Origin: Dicaeum eximium | Lineage: Eukaryota > Chordata > Aves > Passeriformes > Dicaeidae | Direction of reading: 5' to 3' | Assembly (NCBI GenBank): GCA_013396995.1 | Contig: VWZP01008552.1 | Span: 62,001-126,000 of the forward strand | Length of the DNA stretch: 64,000 nucleotides | Shown here: in pieces, positions 50,101-62,100 of the stretch | Position numbering within the stretch: position 1 is the stretch's first letter | Layout of the letters: each line of letters opens with the position of its first letter | Program-made: the position numbers and the translations under genes | Notes under the pieces: generated by a model | What the model was told of the DNA's origin: nothing | What the model saw: only the letters and a program-made list of their open reading frames with translations | Database searches by the model: none

Positions 50101-53100
50101 CTAAACCATACTGCTCTCAATGGGATCAAAGGCAAAAATTCCTCTTGCTCCCAGCAGAATTCATTTTTATTTTAATAGTCCCCAGAATGTTTTTGTTTTC
50201 AGCAGAATCTTTCCAGATTTACAGTTGTGTAAACCAAAGGGGGACAGATCAGATCCTGAAATCAGCTTAACTAGCGTAAGTACAGCACAGTACACTACTT
50301 CAGTACACTTTCTACTCTGACAACTACATGTATGCCTGGCTCAACAGAAATTTTCAGTGAAAACTAGCATTATGTCTGCTTGGATAAATAAGAGCTTTGT
50401 TTAGAGAGACCCAACAAAATTAAACTTTAATTGCACCTATACAGATAGCTGAAATCATCCTCCCACCCCGCTCCTTCAAACTAGTAATTTTCAGGAGCTT
50501 TACAACCTATGTTCCTTGAGTAAACATGTACAGACACTACTGTTAATAAAGCAGAGGTTCACAACTAGCAATTTCTAATAGATTTTCTTGGCAATACTTT
50601 GAGGCTCTCTTGGACTTAGTAATTGCAAACCAAACAGCCAGGTCTTATCTCCCAATCAAGGTTTGCTAGGGAAGGGAGGGAGGCAGAAGACACGAAATCT
50701 CATTCCTGCAGAAAACTGTGATGGTTTTAGCTAACCTCCACAGCACTATTAATGTGTTTTCATCCTGAGCTTTCTCTTTGCTAGAACAAAGGGCAGCCAA
50801 AAAATCAATTCAGTCCAAGGTAAGTTAATATACACTGGTGCTCCTTCCTCAGTTCAGGGAGAAAACTCTGAAAGATTTTAGGATAGAGAAAGGCATGAAA
50901 ACTGATCCTAGCATTAGTGCCCAGCTGCATGTTTTATCAGTGTTCAGGCTGAGAGCCCTGCTAACCTGACAGCTCAAGTACCAGAACCCAGCTAAACCAC
51001 CACAGCCTGGGGCTAACTGCCCTGCTGCATTTCACAACAGATGCTTACCACAGTCATGGTTCTTCTGTGGCAGGTGTGATAACCCAAGCATCTGTCCTTA
51101 AACTAACAAATGCCCTTTCACTTACCCTCCAGCAAACGCAGTGCTGCTTCTATTTTTGCTTTTGTACAATTCAGGACAGAAAGTGGACAAAGACTGCGCC
51201 CAAACTCCCACAGCAGTTTCTCCATACCACAGCCCATTTGTACAAAGCCACAAAGGGTGTCTGGCAAGTGGGGACAGGCAGTGACTCACCAACAGGATCA
51301 CACTTCCATCTCCCCCGGCCCTGGCCAAAGCAGGTGCAGTTCAGCATGTGCCCCTCATCATGGCGCTTGTGAAAGGTCTGGTTCACGTCATAGGTGATGC
51401 CATCCACAATGCACTGGTCTGGGGGAGAGAGCACAGTTCATCAGCAGTAGGTCTAAGCATTAAGGCAGAACCCTTCTGCCTGGAACATCCTTCCCTCTGC
51501 TTGATCAGCACACAGACTGACTGTGACCAGCTCCATCCAAGCCAGAAAGGAGCCCTCCTTTCTGTAATCTGTGACCCTCACAGTGCTGCATACACATCCC
51601 TGCTCCCAAGTTCATCCATCAGCATGTAGAAATAAGCAACACTTGCAGAAAAGAGGTCTGTAGAACACAGTCCTGATACAGAGAAAACACGCAATTGCAT
51701 GTTTCCCCACATGAACAAAAATCTAAACCACCACACTGACTCTTCAACCATCTCCTCTGAGGAACATCTCAGCTGAAACTTCTCAGCCTCTAATCATTGC
51801 AACTACACAAGGAGAAAAGGGCTGCTCCAAATTTATAAAGATACAATGAAGAAGTACAGCCATCCTCATGACGTTATTCTGCTGGGTATCTCTGCTACCC
51901 TCTGCAGTAATCTGAAGGCAAAGGCAGACGTGTCATGCACAAGATGCTGCTGGTGCCTACCAGTCTGCCCTTCCCTCACAACACAGTAACCAGACTCCAT
52001 GCTTTAGTGCAATGGTATCACTACTAGGTTCAATGTCCATCTGGGATCTGACCCAGAGCTCCTAAAGCCAGTCTAATCACAGCAAGGAGCAGAAAGGCAA
52101 AACAAACATGAAAACAAGCCCAGAAGCAAGTTGTTTTGTTAAGTGGGACCCAAGAGACCCAAGTTCAGGTCCAGAGTCAATCCTGGACCAGCTGTCCTTG
52201 GGGAAGTGAGTCCATGATTCCATTCCCCACATTTTCCCACACCATGGGCACAGCATCTGGACAAACCAAGGAGCGCTCAGACTCTCCTGCAGGCGCCAAG
52301 GTCTGGCTGCTGTGTTTAAACAGCTCTACTCAGATAACCTTTGCCTTTTGAAAAAGCAAAGTATCTCTACCCTCTCCTCATCAAAAAAGACCACTTCAAC
52401 TCCAGAATGGTACTGCAGAGAACTAGCTGTGTAAGTGGAAACAGGACTTGCACAGACCAGAACTTTGAGCAGTGCCTTTCACGCTGAAGGGAACATATTA
52501 AAAAAAAAACCCTTCCAAAGCCCTTGAGTGAGCCTTTCCCTATAAATTATATCCCGCTTCAGCAGTGGTGTTAAAGAGCCTTTCCTTGGCCTCTTGACAG
52601 CAGCCCCCCTGCCTTTTCCAGACATGAAGCCAACGCTGTGAGCTAGCTGTAGGATGATCAAATGTCTGTGCTTTTAAGTCTTCTTTTTTTGGTATTGCTT
52701 AAGTACTTCTCCACTTGGACCACTCACACAAATGAGTAAATAAATAAGAGTAATCTCCATGCTTTCCTGCCAGCTTTTCATATAGATTAGCCAGCAAAAG
52801 GCTAATCCAGCATAGAGGAATTGAAAATTTCACTGCAGAACAATAAAACACAACAGCTCTGCTTTCAAACTTCAGACTGGTCTGGAGTTTTGTCTGTTTC
52901 TTGAGGCAGGGAGGTGCCTATACTGAGTTCTCTGTAAAGTCAGAGTGCTGCCAATTTTTAAATGTAGACAAAAGGAGGGAGGGATGCCACAATCAAGATA
53001 ATCAAGGTTTGCTTCTGCTTGAGAGCCTGTAAAGGCTGGAATATACTTTTCCAGCACATAAATGAGACAAGAACTTCACAGCTCTTCTAATCCTCTTCAC

Positions 53101-56100
53101 TCCAAAGAGTAAACTGCAGCTCTTGAGTGTGGGCTCAAGCCCATGACGAGAGAAAAGAATACCAATTTCTCCCACCCCCCCATTTAGATTGAAGTGGTGG
53201 TATCCACATGAAAATCAGTACCTCTGAGCTGTGAATAGGCAATGCAGGTCCATTCTCCACGGCCATTTCCTACACAAGTACATCTCATCATGTGGCCCAT
53301 GTCATGCTGCTTATCCCACTGGTCCCCAACACGGTACATGACACCATCATTGGTTGTGCAGATTTCTTCATGGGCTGGGTAAGAAAGCAAGAGGATATCT
53401 ATGAGGCCGGAATTTACAAGATCTTGAGGACTGAGACCATTTGCAATGCCCCTTCATACCAGGTAGTGGTTGCTGCATCTTAACAAGGAAATTTTAGGCA
53501 CACACCCAAATTTAGGTTCTCCAGCACATCTACACCAGTTTGCACCAGCTGAAGAGCATGCCTACCACTGGCTTGTAGCAAAGAAGTAACAGATGTTGCC
53601 TCCTCCTGGCACTGCCTAAATCTCTGCAAGAGGAGGTCAATGGGGAAAAAAGGACAAAACAAAACTTCAGAAATGCCTTAAAGGGTTCTGGGCTGAGATG
53701 CAGCTCATTAGAAGCCATCAGTATCTGACCAACGAGAGAGATTTTCATTTTCCAGCTCCAAGAACCACATACAGGTGCTCCATACGCCCTTTATGGCCCT
53801 CAGCCTTACCAGCCATGGGGCAGAACCCAAACTTCTGGTCAGCATCGTAGTTCTCAGTGGTTCCACACCACTTCATGTTGTCCCTCCGTCCCTCGGAAGT
53901 ACAGTCGGTGTAGTTGCGGTTGTTGTACAGGAAGGGGAAGTGGCACAGAGCACCATTGGAATTGCCACCACGTGTCTGGACCAAAACTGTACAAAAAATG
54001 AAGGGAACAGATGCAAATTCAGCCTGCACTCTCTTAGCATGCATGGAAGAGCTTGGAAAACAAACCACCAGCACTACTTTTTCCCACATGTGCCTGGTAT
54101 ATAATCCACAGGCCTCTTTTCTTGGCTTTAATTAATTCAGATGTGGAAATGTAAGCTTTGCACAAGGTCAGTTCAGTTCAAGCTTTGCTCTGGAATGAGC
54201 TGCAGAGCCAGCCATGAGAATTCCCAGGAAACGGAAAACCAAAGCTTACTGTGTTTGGGAAGTAGCTTTGCAGATGCCTTCACCCAAAGCCTAGGGAATG
54301 AAATAAATTCACAGCTCTCAGCATACCTGTATTATTTTTGAAGCTATTTCCCAGTGGTGCCCTTCAGCTCTAAGGGAAGCCTTCACCCTCAGGAAAGGGT
54401 TACAGCTCAGTTATGTACCACAGGACAAGCCAAAACCTCTCTGCAGGCTGGAAGCTTCATGTTTTGCAAGCAGCAGTGGAAAGAGGGCTATAATCTACCT
54501 GAACTAATCACCTCTTGAGCAACTCTGCTTTACAAATATTGGAGAACAAGAAGACATTTACTGAGATTTTTCTATATCACATTTCTCTTTTCCACAGTGT
54601 ATCACAAGAAGCCTCTCTAAAACATGAATGTGTGCATGGACAGGGACAGTGTTTGGGTGTTTTTTGAGGGGTTAGTTTGTTTGGATTTTTATAAAAGAAA
54701 GTATTACAGGCCCTGCAGAAGAAGAGTTGACTTTTATCAGGAAAAAAACAACCAAAGTAGAACAGAATTTTTTTAAAGTGTCTGTGCAGTGTAAGAAGCA
54801 GTATTTTCATGTGAGAACATGAAGTATTCTTTCCAAGGTCAGATCCCAAGAAGCTGCCAGGACACTGCTCCATAGATGTCTGAGAGGCATTCCAGGAAGT
54901 GCAACCACACTAGGTAGACAGATCTGTGCTGTGAGCACTGACCATCCACAGACAAGAGGGAATGCTGCTGCCTTAGTCATGCCCCAGCTCTTGATCAGTG
55001 ACCACAAATCACATGAAGATCACTGCTATATATGGCAGGCTGGCTAGATAGCGAGGATGGAGGGAGTGACAGGTCTGCACAAACTGTACTCCATGGACAT
55101 CCTCCCCTTTTCAGCCTAATATGGGCATTGCTTGAAGCAATTCACCCGAGCAAAGCCAAAGATAAGCATCCTTTGGGCCAAAGCTCCACCATGACCAGCT
55201 ACTCCCATTCTAAGTTCTTCTCAGAGAACAGAGAAGAGGACTCAAACTGTACATCTGTAGCACCCTCCAAAGATGCCAAGAGCATACAAGTGCTCTGTCA
55301 TCATGCAGCTCACCACTCACAGCACTGCCTTGCTGCCTTGAGTCCTTCCAGACTGCTGGAATTGATCAGGCAGCTTGCTCCTCTGTGCTTTACTCCTTCC
55401 TCCGTCCCTACACCAGGGTCATATGCATGTGAAGACACCCTGAGAAGAACTCACCGTTCTGCTCAGTACAGAAGGAGTATCTCCTGTCCTGCTCGAAGTT
55501 GGAAGTGGTGCTGCACCAGAAGTGCCCGTCCGTGCGGCCTTCGGTGGTGCAGGAATAGAAAGTCCTTCCATCGTAGGTGAAAGGCAGGACACAGGGCTCT
55601 CCATCAGAATTGCCACCATACGTTTGGGTTACGGCTTCAAAAAGAAAATCATAGCATTAGACTGCAGTTGAAAGCAATCCCAAATTTCAGGGCTCTAAAA
55701 CAGCACCAACCCCTCCAGGCCAAGTGGTTGGCTGCTGGGAACCCACACTGACTGCCATGGAGCAAGGCCAATACACACCAACAGACAGCTCCATAGCTGA
55801 GGCATTCTTTTACATTCTTTTCCAAACATATATTAATGCAGCTCCATTTGAATAAAGTTATTAATGCTGCTCCCCAAGGGCACTGTTTCCCCTCAGCAGG
55901 TTATATATAGCTCACTGGGAAACGTTCCTACCCTGAACAGCCGGGCTTCAAACAACCAAACCATTTCTTCCCCCCTTGCACCTTTCTTCAGAGGACATTT
56001 CCAACATGCACACCAAAGGTTCTACTTGGAAATTAAGGCACAGGACAGTCCCAGAGTGTCCTGTGAGCGAACAGGCACTACACACCAACTCATACCTATC

Positions 56101-59100
56101 TCCTGGCAGCTGACTCCGTTGCCCAGGCAGGTGCAGAGCATTTGCTGGCTGCCCTGTGTCTTGAGCCACTGCATGCCCACGGAGTAGACGACGCCGTTGT
56201 CGGTGATGCACTGGCCGTAGGGCTGGGGCTGGGGCTGCTGCGGCTGGGGCTGGTACAGCGCCGTCTGCACGTTGGTGATGCTGGGGGAGCCTGAGCCTGC
56301 GGCACACAGGGGACAGGTGGCACACAGAGCTCAGCCACAGAAGGCTGCCATTAAATGCTGAGACAATAAAACCTCAGGCACTCCGGCAGATGGAAGGCAC
56401 GACACCCTTAGGCTTCCCGAGACGCGGCTTAAGTATTCCACTTAGCCAAATTCAAAATTAGAGGAACAACTCCCCCTTTTTGCTAATGACAACCTCTGGA
56501 TTCCAACCCTGTACAGTGCCTTTAGAAAGGATTTAGAAACTGGTTTTCCTACAAATTGTTTAGAAAACAATTTTTTTGGAAAAAAGATAAATTAGTTGAA
56601 GGAAATGTAGAATAGAAAAATCAAGATCAGTGACAAGAGAATAAAAATTACCAAGGAAGTAGGGAGATAAGGCAAAAAGGATTAATTTTGAATTTTTCAT
56701 TGAAAAACATAGAATATACTTAAAATGTATTCTTTTACTCAGCAATTTTTAAATTTTGAATAAAAGTTCTTGGCACATTATCATTTGGAATAATACTGAG
56801 AGACAAAGAGGCTTGTTGTTGTCTACATCATATAAATTTTTGCTAAGGATTTCCACAGGAACCTCCACAAATTCAGCTCTGCTGAAACAGGGGAAGTAAT
56901 AATGGAAACCCTTGAAAATACTGGCATCCTTGAAGTGTTATGCATTTTGAAGTTTAGACTTTCTAAGAGTTTTAAGTTAACCTGATGGTACCAAACAGTT
57001 AAAGGTCATTTACCAAGAGAAATTTAGTGCAGGCACTGCAGGAAAACAGAAGTTCTACATTGCACTCACTGATAAGAAACCTAGACCCTTAAAATGACAA
57101 AAAAAGAATTTAGGAGCTGAAGATTTAAACCTTGGGCACAAAAAATATGCTACCCGTAAATGAGGCAATATTTCATACCAAAATTACAAGCTATCTCATG
57201 TACACATATTAAACAGCATTGTATACATTCCTTGACATTTTTGGCTTTTTAAAGCTCAGCCATTAGTAGGTGTATTTATCATGTCAAAGAAACCAGATGG
57301 TCTCAGTGGGATTTAAATAAAGGACATTTCAACAAAGTTACCCTGAGGCGAATACATAAAGTTCAAACATTAACTTGGAGTGCCATGCTCCCAAGACAAA
57401 GATAGTTCCTGTGGATGCAGGGCCCTAGATGTGATTTACTGCCCTGTGAATGTGCAGGCAATCCCATCTGTATGTGCCAGCCCCATTTGTGCATGGAAAC
57501 AATTAATCTTATCTCCACACGCACAAACAAGGAGCATCTTCTGAACTCTGACCCTCTTTGCTGCTGATCTTTCCCAGACAAGACTGCCAAATACTTGAAT
57601 TAGGATGGAACAACTCAACTTCAAGTCCTAACCTGTCACAACGTGCCATTCCCCTTCCCCTTTCCCACCTACCAGTGCTGGTGGTGTGCAGGGACGTGTG
57701 CCTCTCACATTTCCATTCTCCTCTGCCGTTGCCGGTGCAGACGCACTGCAGCAGGTTCCCACGGTTATCCTTCTTGCTCCAGTTGTCCCCGATTCTGTAG
57801 GAAGTCTTGGTGTCGTGGTCATTGCAGCGATCTGTGTGAGGAACAGGACTCTCAGCTGGGCCTGCACTGGGGGCCTGCACTGGGCGGTTTCCAGCACTTG
57901 ACCACCAACTCTGTCAAACAAGCTCATCCTTCACAGCCTGGATTTAAAGGCCCACCTCATTCTCTGGAGCACACTACTGCAATTCCTACATGCACCAGAG
58001 CCTGCGCTCAACTGCAAAGGCTGAGAGCAACCCAAAATCCTGGTGCTTTAGCCTAAGGAAAGATTTTCATTCCTTTCCAGAACTGTGCTCTCACTTTGCA
58101 GCCATTGTCAAAATGAGCTACTTTTTAATAAAGCAATTCTAAACCCACTCTGTCTAGCACACACCTTTAAAGCTAAACTTGTTTTAATGGCCCTTTTATT
58201 TCTTTTAAGAAAAAAACAGGAGTCTTTGCAGCTTGGTCATTTCATACTATACACATGGCACAGCTCAAGTTCAGGGCTCTCTCTCATCTGGAAAGGACTA
58301 AAACCTGTTTGAGGGCAACATGCAAAATCCCATTTCTTCCCCAAAAAAAGCCTGCATGAAGCTGCAGTGAGGTTAATACAAGCTGCTCAAGTAATACCAG
58401 GAGTACCAGACTTTCTAAATCTCTTTAATAACCCACAGCCCCCAGCGAATTGAGCAAATGGGTTCAAAGGACAGCACAACAAACTACTTCTGTCTGGATG
58501 CCAGATCCACATGGATTAACTAGCTCTTCTTCCATTACAATATTTTACCTTCTTATTCAAGGGAAACTCGATACAGTGGCTCAAATATAATCACGGATCA
58601 ATGAACATGGATTTATGAAGAACTGTGGAAGGACATATGCATTAAGCCAGATTGCCACTGAGAGAGCACACGGAATAGAATGTGAATGTAGAAAACATGT
58701 TGCTGATTCACACTGCTAGAATGACCAGAAATTGAGCATTTGCCAGAAGTATGGTAAATTGGTGACGTATTCATCATGCAATTTTGCAAATGTGAAAAAA
58801 ATATGTCTTATGGACACTCTTCTCAATGAAGAGCTGAAATGTCACTGAAGCAACCAGCTGTGATTCTGGAAAATGCTGGCCATAAAAGATATGTAACAGC
58901 AGCACACACTTGAAGTGTAATGCCATTTTCTGGGCTAGAGGTATCGTTTCATATACATAAATTTGAATTTCTCTATTCAAATGTAATTGGAAAACAAAAT
59001 GAAAAATGAACAGGTCCTTATATTGCAATTTCCCTCACGACACAACAGCACAGACCTGAGTTATGGAAAGAAAGCTACTGCCAAATGCATTTTCTTAGTA

Positions 59101-62100
59101 ATAATAAGCCCTCAAAAATTCACAAACAACACATTCTGTTTTATTCATTCCCATTTGACAGCTAGTGATTTTTCCCCGTATGTCTTTAACAGACTTAATA
59201 TTGTCAAGGCTGGGTTGATTTTTACAGCTTATTTCTTGACCAAGTCTCTCCAGATACTCCATTTTAATCTCAACCCTCCTTAGTGTCTTATTCTTTACAG
59301 GTCTGCTGTTTAGATCAGCAAAAATCCATTATTTGTGTGCCCCAAGGCAACTGAATATGAGGCAATTGAAAGGCTACAGAAGAGTTTCTCAAACCTTGCA
59401 TAACCAAGGTGTAAGGTACAAAGTTAAATTTTCTTGAGGCAACTGGTGTAAACCCGAGACAGAAGTAAGCTCTCTGGTGGAGCTAACAGGACTGGAACAG
59501 AAGGTCAATAAACAAGCGATATTTTGGTTTTTAAAAGTCTTGTTTGCTCTGCAAATACAAATAAGATGGATTATTTACGGTAATGTCCCTCAGTGATACA
59601 AAAACTTTTTTAAAAATATCACCTGTGCTGCTGGAGCGGGAAATGGGGTGTGTAAAGTGATAGGCAAGATAGTAGAGAGGCAAAACAAACCCTGGTTTAG
59701 CTAACACATAAATTAAACAGTAGAAGAGAGAAAGAACTAAGAAAATATTTTAATCTTGCAGATCCTGCTTTTGGAAAGGGTATTTAGCTTAAAAACCACT
59801 CGATTGCCCCTCAGAAGACTCCTCAAAAACACAGAAATGGACGTCCTAGACTAAATGCTCTGCCATTTTGTGGGCCAAGCTATTTCCCTGACTTCCCAGG
59901 AGATGCCTGGCTGTGGCTCAGCAGATATACAGATGCCTTAAACCTTTTTCTCTCCATGAGATTAAATCCCCAAATAATCCAGGCACCCTTGTCCCCAGCA
60001 CTGGGGAATGTTCCCAGACTGCAAATGGTGACTGGGGCACCACACAGGCCTCTCTCCCCGCTTCTGCTTCCTGACACTTCTCAGGGAACGACCGTCCCTC
60101 TCAAACTATTCAAGGAATAACTTTCTTTTTCCATGCAGGATGAAAAATAAGTAAGAAAATAAACAAAAAAACCAAGTAAGCCAAATAAAGCAGAGCAGCC
60201 AGCAGCTGCCAGGCTGGCACTTACTTCTGGAGGTGCAGGTGATGCGGCCGCTGCCCTCACCAAGGCAGGTGCAGTCCACCATCATCCAGCCCTGGTAGGG
60301 TTTCTCCCAGGTCTCTCCCACCACGTAGGATGTCCCAGCCGCGTTGTCGTAGCATCGCTCAGCTGTGAGGGGAAAGTGGATCAGAGCCCACCCAGGGCAC
60401 TCCCACACGTGAGGGGAAAGNNNNNNNNNNNNNNNNNNNNNNNNNNNNNNNNNNNNNNNNNNNNNNNNNNNNNNNNNNNNNNNNNNNNNNNNNNNNNNNN
60501 NNNNNNNNNNNNNNNNNNNNNNNNNNNNNNNNNNNNNNNNNNNNNNNNNNNNNNNNNGAGGGAAAAGTGGATCAGAGCCCACTCAGGGCAGTCCCACATG
60601 GGGACACCTCTGGGAAGAGGAGAAAGGGCCCATGATGATGGAGAAGGAAGAGGCAGCCACTTACCCACAGGCTTGCAGGTCCACTCGCCCTTCCCGTTGC
60701 CCAGGCACACACACTCCAGCATGTACCCACCCGTTTCGTGGGGCCGGCGCCATGTATCGCCGATCTTGTAGGACTGGCCGCCCTCATGGCAGCGATCTGT
60801 GGTGGGAGAAAGGGGAGCCGAGGTGAGGGACACACTATGGTGGCAACAAGGTAAGGGCCAGCTGGCCAGGGACAAAGGCGGTCAGCTGGGGTAAGGGGCA
60901 GCAAGGAGGAGGAACATTGAGAGGAAGGAGGGGGGACATCAGCCTGTAAAATGGCGATCAACATTTCCCACTGGCACCCGCCCTTTTCTGTTGGCGCCCA
61001 CCATTTTCTGCACTTCCCAGGCCCTGTCCCGCTCCCTCAGCTAACTTCTCCATGCTCCAAACCCCAGCCAAAGACTGGCTGGTGAAAAGGGAATGCCAGG
61101 GAGTGATGAGGCCCTGTTTCTCCCTCAGACCCTGCTCTCAGGCTGAGGGCTGGTGAGAGAGGGCTTCCCTCCATCTTGTTTGAGGCAACGCCACTTGGGC
61201 TTCTCTGTGGCCATTCATGAGGGACATGGTGGCCAGGACAGCACGTGGAGGATAAGGAGGTGCTTGGTGTGACAGCCCAGTGAGAAATCAGACCTCTTTT
61301 GGGGTTTGGAAAGCCTGCCCAGGAAAGGCAGAGTCCAGCCCATCAGAGGCAGCCCAGGCTGAGGGAAGGTAGCATGGTGCAGGGTAGTTTGCAAACACAG
61401 GGCTTGTTTCTTCAGAAGAATCCAAGGGAAAAAAAAAAAGAAAGAAAAAACCACTCACATCCCATCATTTATTAAGAGCCAGTAAAATCTTTTGTGGGCT
61501 CATTTATGAAAGCAGGGAATCTCAGAGCTCTGAAGATTGAGTCAAAGCCAGTTGCAGTCAGTGAGACTCTCCAGTGAGCTCTAAACCAGGCTGATGATGA
61601 GGAAACAAGGCTGCTCTTACACTCACAATTTCCTTACTGACTCTTTTTCTTACAACACTTATCATCCCTGCCCAATAAAGTGCCATTAAATTCAGAAGGG
61701 CTCCAGCTTTACTTGTTAGATTTAATGCATCTTTTTTTCCCATGCTACAATGATGGCTGGTTTCCGAGTCCTCTGTGGCAACACTACTAGGATCTGCATG
61801 TGTGTCTTAAACAAGAAACTGGACACTTTTAATAGCAAGTCTTTTCTCAAAAGGTACCTCAGAGACTTTGAAATCTCAGTCTAAAAATCCTGACACACAG
61901 CAATCTTCCTCTGTGCTCACAGAAAGTCCAAATATGAACTAAAGGGAAATTGTGAACAATTCAGTGACTCAATAAGGAAAGGATTTCCAGGCAGAGAGAT
62001 GTGAAAGGGGAGCTGGGGAGAAAGAACCAAGGGAAGAGAGGGAAGAGCAGGAGGAAAGTATGGGTCAGGCTAGTGAAAAAGGAATTGCAGAAACATGTTA

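Larger units (their letters stand above)
53375..57672 (-). other. FN1: FN1 introns 6-9
   Basis: Introns at 53375-53809, 53987-55454, 55635-56095 and 56297-57672 among exons 7-9. Intron 6 is strongly AT-rich around 56520-56760. No repeat family recognised. Confidence 0.55.

Noticed and set aside
55032..55580. 182-codon + strand open frame
   Set aside because: It runs antisense through FNII-1 exon 8 and the adjoining intron, with no recognisable protein similarity.
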